Notes: generated from the sequence alone by a model not told the origin. Positions 1 through 9,451 are shown, counted from the first letter of the stretch. The stretch: DNA of 64,000 bases from Natronorubrum aibiense (GCF_009392895.1 NZ_CP045488.1:744001-808000), one strand, 5' to 3'. Numbers and translations are program-made.

Positions 1-957
1 GGTGTCTGTCGAAGCGACTGGCACTGCTGGCAGGGGGATTGGGATTGGTTTGGATACAGACCGGATCCGCCACACATTCTGGGACACGAGCCCTGCGGAA
101 CCGTGGTAGAAGTCGGCGAAGACGTCGAAACAGTCTCCGAAGGAGACCACATCGCAATTCCGTTCAATTTCGCGTGCGGAAAGTGTGAACTCTGTCGAAA
201 CGGCCGCGAGAACATCTGCGAAAATCACATCGGACTCGGATTCATGAACGAGGCACCGGGTGCCTTCGCAGAAGAAGTCCACGTCCCAAACGCCGATATC
301 AACGCAGTCCCGCTCCCAGACGAGATCGATCCGGATACAGCCGCCGGAATCGGTTGCCGATTTATGACGTCGTATCACGGGATGGCCCACCGAGGAGATG
401 TGGGCAACGGGGAAGACGTCGTTGTCCATGGGCTCGGTGGGGTCGGGTTGTCCGCGGTCCACATCGCGGATGCGCTTGGTGCGAACGTAATCGGCGTCGA
501 CCTCTTCGAAGACAAACTCGAAAAAGCCGAACAACTCGGTGCCGTCACGACGGTCAACGCCTCCGAAGTGGACGATCCAGCGAAGGAAGTCCGCGATATC
601 ACGGATGGTGGTGCTGACTGCTCGGTTGACGCACTCGGAATCGCGACTACGTGCCAAAACGCAGTCAACTCACTCGCAAAAGGCGGCCGCCACGTCCAAA
701 TCGGACTGACGACAGCTGAAGAAGAAGGGCAAGTCATGCTACCAACGGACGATTTCGTCGCGAAAGAAATCGATTTCCGAGGCTCGCTTGGGTTGCAACC
801 CTCGCGCTACCCCGAAATGCTCGATATGATCAAGACCGGAAAAATCGATCCCAGCAAACTTGTCTCCGAAACGATCAGTATCGAGGAGGTTCCGGATACG
901 CTGGCGGCGATGAACGACTACGATACGATGGGGATCCCAGTCTGTAGTGAGTTCTGA
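1..957 (+). CDS. zinc-dependent alcohol dehydrogenase, 5' end outside the window
   Basis: Medium-chain, Zn-dependent alcohol dehydrogenase family (NAD(P)-linked alcohol/aldehyde interconversion, cytosolic). The frame is open from base 1 and the first visible residues include CRSDWH (catalytic-zinc Cys and its partner region) and GHE, so the true start lies upstream; the Met at base 103 is internal. The structural-zinc cluster CGKCELCRNGRENIC follows, then the nucleotide-binding loop GLGGVGLSAVHIA. About 318 residues are visible, so roughly 25-30 N-terminal residues are missing compared with the usual 345-350. Substrate cannot be told from sequence. The gene ends at TGA 955-957. Confidence 0.93.
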   Translation, partial: GVCRSDWHCWQGDWDWFGYRPDPPHILGHEPCGTVVEVGEDVETVSEGDHIAIPFNFACGKCELCRNGRENICENHIGLGFMNEAPGAFAEEVHVPNADINAVPLPDEIDPDTAAGIGCRFMTSYHGMAHRGDVGNGEDVVVHGLGGVGLSAVHIADALGANVIGVDLFEDKLEKAEQLGAVTTVNASEVDDPAKEVRDITDGGADCSVDALGIATTCQNAVNSLAKGGRHVQIGLTTAEEEGQVMLPTDDFVAKEIDFRGSLGLQPSRYPEMLDMIKTGKIDPSKLVSETISIEEVPDTLAAMNDYDTMGIPVCSEF

Positions 958-959
958 GT

Positions 960-1372
960 GAGACTGGCGTTCACCCAGTTTTGTACGGTCGTACCGAAGG
1001 CGACTACCGTCGCTGATCAACGTTTCAATCAACTCGAGCGTGCCCGCGTACGTGACGTACCCCTCACTGCCTTACGTCAGTTAAAATACCGGCATAGAGC
1101 CGGTATCTGAGCCCCCTCCGGTGGTGGTGTGTCAATCGAAGGGCGATCAGAGACCAGAACCGTCGGCCGGACCGACCAACGTCCAGTCAGTGGCGAGAAT
1201 ACGATGAGATCTCGTATACGTGACGAATTCTGTCTGAAACGACCGAATTCCGCCCCTCTCGCCAAGTAGGCAATTCGGTCGACCCTCAATAACTCTGTTG
1301 GAGTAGCGAAACCGAGATCCAAGACCCACTACCAACTATTCATAAAACTTAACAGTCCGAGAACCAGCACCG
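960..1372. other. gene-poor spacer with hairpin and a relic coding tail
   Basis: No convincing complete gene. An 8-bp inverted repeat ATACCGGC / GCCGGTAT (1086-1093, 1099-1106, 5-base loop) could serve as a transcription end for either flank. On the minus strand a frame ending near 1079 closes with SIDTPPPEG; almost the same tail (SIDTPPLDG) is encoded on the minus strand near 19340, so both look like leftovers of one gene family. Confidence 0.4.
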
Positions 1373-1440
1373 ACACCACCATGTCCGCTGTTCTCAATCG
1401 ACAGCCAACAGCCAGACAAGAACAGCGGACATAGTGGTGT
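1373..1440. repeat. inverted ORB-like repeat downstream of orc1/cdc6
   Basis: Two 22-base arms (1373-1394 and 1419-1440) are inverted copies with one mismatch around a 24-base spacer. The core is ACACCACNATGTCCGCTGTT. The same sequence recurs at 2918-2930, 3173-3190 and 3422-3484 on the other side of the orc1/cdc6 gene. Paired inverted repeats beside an orc1/cdc6 gene are how haloarchaeal origin recognition boxes usually appear; that this set is bound by this Orc1/Cdc6 is inferred. Confidence 0.75.
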
Positions 1441-1600
1441 TGGGCAACGTGGCCATACAAACGCTCGAAAGAGCCGATTCGAGGGCAAGAAACTAATCCT
1501 ACCGTACTTGCTTCACGACTGTCGTCGTTCGCTCCCTGTTGCTTCTTGAAAGAGGGACTTGAGACCAATTTCCAGAACGGACGGATTGAAACGAGAGCAG

Positions 1601-2860
1601 TCAGTAAAACTCAGTCAGCGACGTGTTCTCATCAACCGAATCAATCTCGGCGAGGTGATCCTGAAGGGAATCATGAATTCCAACATCGTCAAGAACCTCA
1701 TCTAGCGCAGAGAGGACGAGGTCGAGATCCATATCAAGCGTGTACTCACGGTATGTTCCCCCACGGCGTCCTTCGTTTCGCTCGGTGACCGAAACGAGTC
1801 CAAGCATTGCGAGTTCAGAGAGATGATCACGCATCCGACGTGGGACGAGTGGATCGCGACCGGCACGCTGGGCAAAACTCGTGTAACGTGGTCGGACATC
1901 TCGAGATCGAATCGGCGTCTCACCCTGAAGGTGAAGCGTGAGCAACGAATACAAAACGAGATGGCCGTGTTGAGTGAGTCCGCTAATGCCTTCTTCGATA
2001 CGGCCACGCTCCAGGTCGTGACGGCCAGATTCGACGTGAGTTTCGGTGACAGTGGTCGTCCCTTCTTCCTCTCGAGCGAGATCCCCTGCTTTCATCAACA
2101 GATCGATCGACTGTCGGGCGTCGCCGGCGTCTTTCGCCCCGTAGGCTGCACAGAGTGGAATAACTGCATCGTCGAGCACATCGTCGTGGAACGCAACAGC
2201 AGCACGCTGCTCGAGAATCTTTTGGAGGTCGCCTGCATCATAGGCAGGGAAGTGGATTTCCTGTTCACACAGAGAACTTTTGACCTTTGGCGAAAGATCG
2301 TCGCGAAATGAGAAATCGTTCGAGATTCCGATAATCCCGATCTTCGCGTCGGAGAGATTGTTGTTCGCACGGGCGCGAGGAAGTTGATAGAGGATCGAAT
2401 CGTCTTCAACGTGATCAACCTCGTCGAGGACGATGAGATTGGTGCCGGCGATTTCGTCGAGATCCTCCCACAACATCTCATAGACGGTCGCCCGCGGATA
2501 CCCGGTTGTACTAATCTGATTCGTTTCGTCCCGGAGTTCGTTGACGAGGCGCGTCGCGATCTGGTAAGAAGAGGTGAGCCCATCGCAGTTTAGGAACGTA
2601 AGATGGAGGTCGATATCGTCGTACTGACTTGCGTCTTCCTCGAGATGAGAGAGGAGATAACGGGTTGCTGCAGTCTTTCCGACACCGGTTTTACCGTAGA
2701 GAAAGACGTTGTTCGGTTGCTCACCGTTGATTACCGGCTGAAGGGCAGTCTGGTACATCTGGATTTCTTCGTCACGGCCAACGAGCTGTTCAGGCTGATA
2801 ATCCTCCCGCAGTGCATCCCGGTTGTTGTAGATTTCTGTATCCCGCTCGAACAACCCCAC
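1601..2860 (-). CDS. cdc6: Orc1/Cdc6 family replication initiator
   Basis: Archaeal origin-binding AAA+ ATPase that recognises ORB repeats and recruits MCM. In the 419-residue protein the Walker A motif GKTGVGKT is at residues 56-63, Walker B LIVLDEV at about 142-148, and sensor-1 Asn in GISNDF near 181; the C-terminal third has the winged-helix pattern expected for the DNA-binding domain. Length is normal for the family. The start is GTG 2860-2858, about 33 bases below a TATA box, so the transcript is nearly leaderless. Inverted repeats on both sides of the gene suggest that it serves a local origin and may repress itself. Haloarchaea carry many paralogues; which one this is cannot be said. 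Confidence 0.95.
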   Translation of the reverse strand: MGLFERDTEIYNNRDALREDYQPEQLVGRDEEIQMYQTALQPVINGEQPNNVFLYGKTGVGKTAATRYLLSHLEEDASQYDDIDLHLTFLNCDGLTSSYQIATRLVNELRDETNQISTTGYPRATVYEMLWEDLDEIAGTNLIVLDEVDHVEDDSILYQLPRARANNNLSDAKIGIIGISNDFSFRDDLSPKVKSSLCEQEIHFPAYDAGDLQKILEQRAAVAFHDDVLDDAVIPLCAAYGAKDAGDARQSIDLLMKAGDLAREEEGTTTVTETHVESGRHDLERGRIEEGISGLTQHGHLVLYSLLTLHLQGETPIRSRDVRPRYTSFAQRAGRDPLVPRRMRDHLSELAMLGLVSVTERNEGRRGGTYREYTLDMDLDLVLSALDEVLDDVGIHDSLQDHLAEIDSVDENTSLTEFY

Positions 2861-2892
2861 TCGTGATCACTACACGACTGTTCGGCAGTAGG

Positions 2893-2902
2893 ATTTATAA
2901 AA
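2893..2902 (-). promoter_or_regulatory. TATA box of orc1/cdc6
   Basis: Read on the minus strand, TTTTATAAAT lies about 33-42 bases before the GTG start, the right spacing for a leaderless haloarchaeal transcript. The first ORB-like half-site begins immediately beside it (2902-2930), so an initiator bound there would cover the promoter. Confidence 0.6.
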
Positions 2903-3484
2903 CCACCGTGTCCGCAGTGTCCGCTGTTCTATCTATTTATTACATTCGCCGAAACACACCCCCCCCACTTTGTCCGCAGTAACTAGCTGAAAAGGTGGGG
3001 TGGGGTGAGAGATTGTACGAGAGTTCTTAGAAGAGGAAAGTTTTAGTATGATACAACGAGAGCTAGTCCGTACTGCAACTGCATCTTATTTTTGATGGCT
3101 GTAGAGTAATAGATCAATATTGAACGGCGGCAATCTAAACACGTTCTCAACCACCCCACCGCTGTTCACACAAGAACAGCGGACAAAGTGGGGGGAGGGT
3201 GTGGAGCGACTCTTTCACTCGGAAAACGCTCGTTTGTTGCGCTCACTTTCAGCAGTCTCGCTTGCTCTGTAGCAGACTGGATCGTTCAGTACCTACGGCT
3301 AAATCCTATGTACAGCTCTCAATAAGCCAAAGATAAGCATCTCTACCTTCTGCTCTTTCTCACTCTCTATTATCGTCTGCCCTCTTTCATCCTTGTTTGA
3401 GTACGTGTCTCTATGGTCCACCACACCACTATGTCCGCTGTTCTTGCCAACGAGTAACGAAAAAACAGCGGACATGGTGGTGTG
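2902..3484. other. candidate replication origin with ORB-like repeats
   Basis: This 0.6-kb gene-free stretch upstream of orc1/cdc6 holds at least five copies or half-copies of the repeat TGTCCGC(T/A)GT with a G/C-string flank: 2902-2930, 2956-2980, 3151-3167 (degenerate), 3173-3202 and the near-perfect inverted pair 3422-3442 / 3464-3484. G-rich strings (GGTGGGGTGGGG near 2994-3006 and GTGGGGGGAGGG near 3189) follow the repeats. The AT-rich segment 3007-3125 between the inverted sites is a plausible unwinding element. The layout matches known haloarchaeal origins: inverted ORBs, AT-rich centre, adjacent orc gene. No replication evidence is visible in sequence alone. Confidence 0.75.
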
Positions 3485-3593
3485 TTCTGGTGTACGCTGT
3501 TCGCTTTGCTTGCCACACTCATGTTGTCCCTTTCGCTCACCAGCACTAGGAACGGGCCGATTAATCGTTAATGCCGATCGACTCGTATCGATC

Positions 3594-3983
3594 TCAGCGT
3601 GAGCCGTCTAGAACAGTAAGAAGAGTACTTGCTCGATTGGTTGCACGGTACTTTCGCCATCGGCCGTCTTTCCGCTTTGTCACGAGCCCGGCATCGACGA
3701 GTTTCGAGAAGGCGTGGCTCACAGCGCTGTCGCTTACATCGACGAGGGGTGTGATCTCACAGACACACAGTTCCTCGTCAGCTTCGACCAGCAACCGCAC
3801 GAGTTGGTACCGTGTTTCGTTCCCGAGTGCTGACAACGTTTGTACATCGTTCGAAACGACATCCTCATCGAGCAATTCCTCGAGTCTGTCGAGGTCTTCG
3901 AGTCGTGCTTGTAGATCCTCGTTCCGACACTCGCCAAGTTCGTCCTCGAGATAACGACGAAGTCGATCGGCTGTTTCAGACAT
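3594..3983 (-). CDS. ArsR/SmtB-like winged-helix regulator
   Basis: A 129-residue protein with an acidic N-terminal helix pair (about residues 1-45) followed by an ArsR-type winged helix (ALGNETRYQLVRLLVEA, then SDSAVSHAFSKLVDAGLV as recognition helix, then KDGRWRKYR as wing). ELCVCEI in the alpha-3 region matches the metal-binding CVC motif of ArsR/SmtB metalloid sensors, so metal or arsenic sensing is plausible. The neighbours do not include a resistance gene, so the target is unknown. Start ATG 3983-3981. Confidence 0.85.
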   Translation of the reverse strand: MSETADRLRRYLEDELGECRNEDLQARLEDLDRLEELLDEDVVSNDVQTLSALGNETRYQLVRLLVEADEELCVCEITPLVDVSDSAVSHAFSKLVDAGLVTKRKDGRWRKYRATNRASTLLTVLDGSR

Positions 3984-4042
3984 TGTATATCAGTTGTTGA
4001 TTTCTTCAAATAAGCGTTCTGCAGCCGAATAGGACTGTCTTG

Positions 4043-4431
4043 ATGATGTACGTCGACCGTATGAACGCTGTCCGGAAGTGCGGCGACTGGGAAGTATGGG
4101 TGGAATCTTCGTGACGGGTATCCGTCACCAAGCGAAAGAATCCTTACTCCGATCTCGAGAGCTTCACTCCTTGCAGCGGGAATATAAAGCGAAGTATGGC
4201 GACATCTCCGCTGCCCATGCAGAACTGGCGTGTAAACTCTTCGAGCAGCCATATCTCAATGCGAACGCTGCAAAGGAACTACTCGACGTAACGAGTCCAA
4301 CGGCCTATCGAGCGATCGACCAACTGGAGGATGCAGGAGTACTCGAGCAAATAACCGGGAAGAAACGGAACCGCGAATATCGAGCCCGAGAGATCTTCGA
4401 GATTCTCGAGCTGCCACCACGGACGTATTGA
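4043..4431 (+). pseudogene. C-terminal remnant of a Fic-family protein, frameshifted
   Basis: From 4078 the reading frame gives RELHSLQREYKAKYGD and then a winged helix ending TGKKRNREYRA, which is the typical C-terminal half of Fic/DOC adenylyltransferases. Just upstream in a different frame (4043-4108) is YVDRMNAVRKCGDWEVWVE, which matches the segment that normally runs straight into FFVTGI in these proteins. The two pieces therefore belong to one gene broken by a frameshift near 4105-4112. The catalytic Fic motif (HPFxxGNGR) and everything before it are absent. A dead toxin or post-translational modifier, probably part of older mobile DNA beside the integrase. Confidence 0.75.
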
Positions 4432-4796
4432 TCCAGCAGTTAGCAGTTTCTTTTTGACCCGCGTGACTTCCTCTTTCGACAAGGTGACATCCTCTTCGCC
4501 GTAAACGAAGAAGGATCGAAGATCCCTCAGGCAGCCGGTCTCTGCCCAACGACGACGACGACGAGGCATCCCGCACTGCAGGTAGGATAGCCCATTCTCC
4601 GAAACTGTGTGGGGTGTGGCTCGAATTCATGTAGCATTATGAAGTTTACAAACTACTACTGAAATCGAGTTTTATGGCTACAACGCTCGAGGCGAGTGTA
4701 TTCGGCAGAGGAGTGCAGAAACAGATCCTACTTTAGATTAGGCGAGTAATTACAAGTACCATTATTGTCTCCGATACCGTACGATCATCTGAGTCG
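4432..4796. other. gene-free spacer before the integrase
   Basis: I see no supportable gene. Short minus-strand frames exist but look unlike haloarchaeal protein. The AT-rich run 4625-4790 probably holds the integrase promoter. Confidence 0.4.
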
Positions 4797-5957
4797 ATGG
4801 ATTCCAGCAATTCCGGGGCTATACATCAGGAGACGCCGCTCGAGGACGTGTTGTCAGCGTGTCTCGAGAACAAAGGGACACTCTCGCCGAACTACCGCCA
4901 GAACTTCGAGCGGGTCGTCACCGACTGGATCGGATTCTGCGAGCGCCGCGACGTCGAGACGATCGGCGCTGTCACCGATCGAACGATGGCTGGCTACGCG
5001 AGCCATCTCGCACGGCGTATCGAAGCCGGCAAATCCAACGATGTCGACGGTGGGATCACCGAGACGACGGCCTGGACGTACTACGATTACGTCTCGGCGT
5101 TTCTGTCGTGGGCTGTCAAATGGGGCTACATCGCCGACAACCCAGCTGAGAAAGCACAGGCTCGAGATAGCATGCCCGACCGCCCCTCGAGTGGCGAGTA
5201 CGACCGACAGTTCTGGCAGCCCGAACAGCGACAGACGATTTTGGAGTACGTCCGACGGCGTGCTGCCAGCGCCTATCGAGATCCCATCGCCCCGAAACCG
5301 ATCTTGCACAAGCGCCTTCGCGATCGCGCACTCGTGGCCACAATCGCCTTTTCGGGCGTCCGTGGTGGCGAGGTCCTGAAGGATCCGGCCGACTCGCGCC
5401 GAACAGGGTTGCAATGGGACGACGTCGATCTCGAGGAGGGTGTCTGCTGGATTCTCGGCAAGAACCAGAACCGTGAGCCAGCCCAACTTCCCGGACAGGT
5501 CGTGGGACCGCTCGAGCGTTGGCGTGATGCCTACGACCCGCCACGCGACGAGTGGCCGGTCTTCCCTTCGATGCACGTCCCGACGCTCTCGAGGCGAATT
5601 CGGGCGGCGCTTGGCGCTGCCGAACGCGATCGGCTGGTTGCCCAGCGCCATCACTGGGAGATCGCGCTCGAGTACGACGTTACTCCCCCTACAATTACGA
5701 CCGAAGGTGGCCGGTCCGTGTTGAAACGACTGAGCAAAGAGGCGGACGTTCCTGGGTTGGCGCTCGAGGACGGTGAGTATCTCACGCTCCACGGAGGCCG
5801 TCGTGGCGTCGGCGAACTCCTGTACCGAGAAGTGAGCCACGAACAGGCCCAGCGGACGCTTCGCCACGCTGATCCGCAGACGACAAGTGAAATGTACTCT
5901 CACATCGAAACGAGCGAATTAGCCGAGGACAACACGGCGGTGTTCGAAAACGAGTAA
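4797..5957 (+). CDS. tyrosine recombinase / phage-type integrase
   Basis: Site-specific DNA recombinase of 386 residues. The N-terminal half is a SAM-like core-binding domain. The catalytic domain shows Arg in SGVRGGEVL (near residue 190), a possible Lys in GKNQN, HGGRRG (His and second Arg, near 337), LRHAD (second His) and the nucleophile Tyr in SEMYSHIE. All active-site residues appear intact, so the enzyme may be active. It stands next to a decayed Fic gene and the putative origin, as expected for the trace of an integrated element or a plasmid resolvase. No tRNA gene or direct-repeat attachment site was found nearby. Confidence 0.9.
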   Translation: MDSSNSGAIHQETPLEDVLSACLENKGTLSPNYRQNFERVVTDWIGFCERRDVETIGAVTDRTMAGYASHLARRIEAGKSNDVDGGITETTAWTYYDYVSAFLSWAVKWGYIADNPAEKAQARDSMPDRPSSGEYDRQFWQPEQRQTILEYVRRRAASAYRDPIAPKPILHKRLRDRALVATIAFSGVRGGEVLKDPADSRRTGLQWDDVDLEEGVCWILGKNQNREPAQLPGQVVGPLERWRDAYDPPRDEWPVFPSMHVPTLSRRIRAALGAAERDRLVAQRHHWEIALEYDVTPPTITTEGGRSVLKRLSKEADVPGLALEDGEYLTLHGGRRGVGELLYREVSHEQAQRTLRHADPQTTSEMYSHIETSELAEDNTAVFENE

Positions 5958-6080
5958 TCCTTTCTATCGTGAAGATAGACCTCGATCGGAAATACTCGTT
6001 ACACTGTCCACTGCTATATCGAACGACTGCTCAAGGAACACGAACATGTAGTGGTAGATGACCTTCGACTGCAGCGGAAC

Positions 6081-7082
6081 TCATTCAGTTGCACTCGTCG
6101 GCCATTCTCGAGAGTCGGATCGGACAAATCCGAGTAGTATCCGTCGGCGCTTTTCCATCTCGTCGAGGGAGGTTTCGAACTCTTCGTCCGATACGGTCGG
6201 AATACCCGCTGTGCTGAGAGCGCATAGATCCGGCGACGGAGGAGGATCGTCAGCAGAGTCAACAAACGCCTCGTGAAGCGTTTCGAGGTAGTTCTCGATA
6301 CTTTTGCGAGCGTTCCGAATCACGATCTCGTTTGGTCGATTGCGTTCCGGGACGCCGAATCGAATGAGTGTCAGGGCTTCATCCAGCACTGCGATTTCTA
6401 CGGCTGGCGCTCGATCGGGCTGTGCACTGTGAAAGTAATGGAGGACGGGGTAGGCGTTGTGGTTCTCTGTCAGGAGCGTAAGCTGCGTTACGAACGAATC
6501 CAACAGCAGGTCAAGTTCTTGGAACTCCTCACCGTTCCAGGCTGTTTGGACGATCTCCTCGCCGTTCGTGCCGAATCCGCTCACGTTGTTGGCGAACGCA
6601 CGCTTCTGGGTGACTGCATCGAGAACTGAAAGCGTATAGGTAACACTCAGTGTCACGAAGAGCAATCCGCTTCCTGCTGCGAGTATCGTGATGAGTTGCC
6701 AGATTCCCTCCTGTGGAGCAAAATCACCGATACCTAACGTAAAAACCGTATATCCAGTGAAATAGACCCGGTCGGACCACGACACAGGGCCGCGGTTGAG
6801 TGTATCAGTGAATGCACTCTCGGCTCCAGCGAAGATCAACGTCCACCCGCTCCAGAGCAACACGATCCATACTGCGAGGCTCAGTACGAAGATTAACGGT
6901 CCCGAGAGACTGAGTAGTCGTGAATTCTGGGTGCCGATCCATCGGAGTGATCGCCACGTCCATGCCATCAGCCGAGACGTGAGTGGACCAGCGCCACCCT
7001 CAACCCAAAGTGTCGTCCAGAGGAGATCGATGACGGTACCAAAGAGGAAGACAACGCCGAGAGTGAGATAGACGAGAGACAT
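6081..7082 (-). CDS. two-TM ion channel family protein (potassium-channel-like)
   Basis: Membrane protein of 333 residues. Three hydrophobic segments (about residues 4-24, 60-82, 125-155) surround a pore loop with the filter-like sequence TLGIGDF at about 117-123, aligned with the TVGYGD signature of K+ channels. The remaining C-terminal 180 residues are cytosolic and helical with no recognisable RCK domain. Start ATG 7082-7080. The family is annotated as ion channel in haloarchaea; selectivity is not proven because the filter tyrosine is Ile and the position before GIG is Leu. Confidence 0.8.
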   Translation of the reverse strand: MSLVYLTLGVVFLFGTVIDLLWTTLWVEGGAGPLTSRLMAWTWRSLRWIGTQNSRLLSLSGPLIFVLSLAVWIVLLWSGWTLIFAGAESAFTDTLNRGPVSWSDRVYFTGYTVFTLGIGDFAPQEGIWQLITILAAGSGLLFVTLSVTYTLSVLDAVTQKRAFANNVSGFGTNGEEIVQTAWNGEEFQELDLLLDSFVTQLTLLTENHNAYPVLHYFHSAQPDRAPAVEIAVLDEALTLIRFGVPERNRPNEIVIRNARKSIENYLETLHEAFVDSADDPPPSPDLCALSTAGIPTVSDEEFETSLDEMEKRRRILLGFVRSDSREWPTSATE

Positions 7083-7674
7083 CTATGGCTGTTTGTTGAT
7101 AGAACTCTGGTTGTGTGCTATTCGTGATCGAACTGGTGGTAAAGCAGGTATCGTGTAGCTTTTGAGTCGTATAGAAATTATACCCGGCTAGTGAAGACAC
7201 GACTCAACAGCTACAGCGCTCTAGTGTTGTGCAAGTACCGTGGAAACTGAGTGTACCACGAACTCGAGTCGTGATTGGACCGGCCACGATGTGAACATGT
7301 ACAAACACCATCCGATTGTGGCCTCGAGGACGGGGGAGGCACGTATTCTCGGTTGTGAGCGACGAATCAACGGAGCGGCTGATGTGTTTCTTTCAGGTTT
7401 CGTCCCCTCCGGAACCGTCGGCAGACGGAGTACAACCAATACCACAAGCTCACACGGGAGCGGAATCCGGAGGTACTTACGTCTGGAAAGTCGCCATTCA
7501 CGTAACCGAAAGAGGCGCTGTCCTTGGCTCAGCTGGGACCGTACGTTCGATTTTGGGACCGCCACGGATGTGATCAAATCGCTTGCTCACGGTACCGAAC
7601 GTTTTCGTTCTCACACGAACAGCCCTTTGGGCTGTATGGCTGTGTCACCCGGATTGCTATGATCGGGTCCATCA
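7083..7674. other. spacer with 5' hairpin before RNase J
   Basis: About 590 bases with only low-quality frames of unusual composition; I assign no gene. A perfect 7-bp hairpin ACAGCCC-TTT-GGGCTGT at 7619-7635 lies 40 bases before the RNase J start and would sit in any leader of that mRNA. Confidence 0.45.
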
Positions 7675-9018
7675 ATGGAAATTGAAATTGCTACGATTGG
7701 CGGCTACGAGGAAGTCGGTCGACAGATGACTGCTGTCCGCGCCGGTGACGACATTGTGATCTTTGACATGGGACTGAACCTGTCAAAGGTCCTTATTCAC
7801 GACAACCTCCGGACAGAGGGGATGCACAGTCTCGACCTGATCGACATGGGTGCAATCCCCGACGACCGGGTAATGAGCGACCTGGAAGGTGATGTTCGAG
7901 CAATCGTTCCAACCCATGGTCACCTCGACCACATCGGTGCGATCAGCAAACTCGCTCACCGGTATGACGCCCCCATCGTTGCGACACCATTCACACTCGA
8001 ACTGGTGAAAGGAGAACTCGAGGACGAGCAGAAATTCGGCTCTAGCAACGAGCTGATTCAGATGGACGCGGGCGAGACGATGCAAATCGGCGAACACGGC
8101 TGTGAACTCGAGTTCGTCAACGTCACGCACTCGATTATTCAGGCGATCAACCCCGTCCTTCACACCCCTGAAGGAGCGATCGTCTATGGGCTGGATAAAC
8201 GCATTGACCACACACCGGTTATCGGTGAACCGATCGATCTGAAACGCTTCCGAGAGATCGGTCGCGAGGGGAACGGTGTTCTCTGTTATATCGAGGACTG
8301 TACGAACGCGAATAAGAAGGGACGGACACCCTCCGAAAACGTTGCTCGTGAGAGTCTTCGGGATGCGCTCTACAGCATGGAAGACTACAACGGTGGTATC
8401 GTCGCTACCACGTTCTCCAGCCACATCGCGCGGGTCAAATCGATTATCGAATTCGCCCGAGAAATTGGCCGGAAGCCGATCTTGCTTGGTCGATCTATGG
8501 AGACGTACTCGGGGACTGCAAAGCAGATCGGTGTCGAGTTCCCATCCGATGTCGAGATGGTTGGCTACCGTCGATCGATCGACCAGACACTCGAGCGGAT
8601 TATGAACGACGGGAAAGGTAATTTCCTCCCAGTCGTCACCGGTCATCAGGGCGAACCTCGAGCACTGCTTACACGGATGGCTCGTGGAGAAACGCCGTAC
8701 GACCTCGATGCTGGTGACAAAGTCGTGTTCTCCGCACGAGTGATTCCTGAACCGACGAACGAAGGACAACGGTACCAAGCGGAAAAATTACTCGGAATGC
8801 AAGGAGCACGTGTTTACTCCGATATCCACGTCTCCGGACACCTCCGTCAGGAAGGTCACTATACCATGCTCGATGCGCTCCAGCCACAGCACATCATCCC
8901 TGCTCACCAGGATCTGAGTGGGTTTTCGGGATATGTCGACCTTGCTTCCAATCAGGGATACACGCTCGGTCGGGATCTACACCCGACCACGAACGGAAAC
9001 ATCATTCAACTGAATTGA
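7675..9018 (+). CDS. rnj: archaeal ribonuclease J
   Basis: 5'-3' exo/endoribonuclease of the metallo-beta-lactamase/beta-CASP fold, involved in mRNA and rRNA decay and trimming. The 447-residue length is normal for the compact archaeal form. The N-terminus [13 protein letters not shown] is diagnostic of RNase J. The metal-binding motif [10 protein letters not shown] is at about residues 80-89, the later metal residues include NVTHSI (His near 158), and VTGHQGEP (near 322) and PAHQDLSGF (near 409) carry the beta-CASP motifs. It is transcribed alone. Start ATG 7675. Confidence 0.93.
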   Translation: MEIEIATIGGYEEVGRQMTAVRAGDDIVIFDMGLNLSKVLIHDNLRTEGMHSLDLIDMGAIPDDRVMSDLEGDVRAIVPTHGHLDHIGAISKLAHRYDAPIVATPFTLELVKGELEDEQKFGSSNELIQMDAGETMQIGEHGCELEFVNVTHSIIQAINPVLHTPEGAIVYGLDKRIDHTPVIGEPIDLKRFREIGREGNGVLCYIEDCTNANKKGRTPSENVARESLRDALYSMEDYNGGIVATTFSSHIARVKSIIEFAREIGRKPILLGRSMETYSGTAKQIGVEFPSDVEMVGYRRSIDQTLERIMNDGKGNFLPVVTGHQGEPRALLTRMARGETPYDLDAGDKVVFSARVIPEPTNEGQRYQAEKLLGMQGARVYSDIHVSGHLRQEGHYTMLDALQPQHIIPAHQDLSGFSGYVDLASNQGYTLGRDLHPTTNGNIIQLN

Positions 9019-9208
9019 TCTGAAATAGTACGGCAGATTTGTTTCCCTCTCGCGGAGCAAACGGATGCTACCATTGCTGAAAACGCCCGATAGCTATGGG
9101 ACCTATATCCCGTTTGAACTGGTCGAGGCGAGTTCGGTCCCGAAACGGCTGTCGATACGGTTCGGCAACCTTTCGGAAAAACTCAGTTGAACCCCTGTAT
9201 CCAAATCA

Positions 9209-9451
9209 TCACTGAGTCCACCTGATCTCGTACTCGAGTTCGTACCGTTCTTCGCCAGTTTCCGAATCTGTGAGTCGTTCCAGTTCGACTTCGAACATTG
9301 GGTTCTCGGGGACAGTAACCTCTTGTTCTGTGTCTGCACTTTCTAGGTGGACCGATCCGGATTCGATCTGTTCGGCAGCGGCGACGAGCGCGTCGGCGAT
9401 CTCGGCTCTTGTCTGTGATTCTTCGGTCTTGAAAAGTTCTTCTTCAGGCAT
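9209..9451 (-). CDS. amphi-Trp domain protein
   Basis: Small protein of about 80 residues beginning MPEEELFKTEE and ending YELEYEIRWTQ, the pattern of the amphi-Trp domain common in haloarchaea (function unknown, possibly binding amphipathic or nucleic-acid partners). I chose ATG 9451-9449 because family members start MPEE; a longer frame starting at 9478 adds nine residues that do not look conserved. Convergent with RNase J. Confidence 0.8.
   Translation of the reverse strand: MPEEELFKTEESQTRAEIADALVAAAEQIESGSVHLESADTEQEVTVPENPMFEVELERLTDSETGEERYELEYEIRWTQ

Noticed and set aside
4854-5903. A 349-codon open frame antisense to the integrase
   Set aside because: The plus strand has a full set of recombinase catalytic residues; the antisense frame has no family features.
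7240-7662. A 140-codon frame before RNase J
   Set aside because: The translation is rich in Arg, Ser, Cys and Trp and lacks the acidic haloarchaeal profile.
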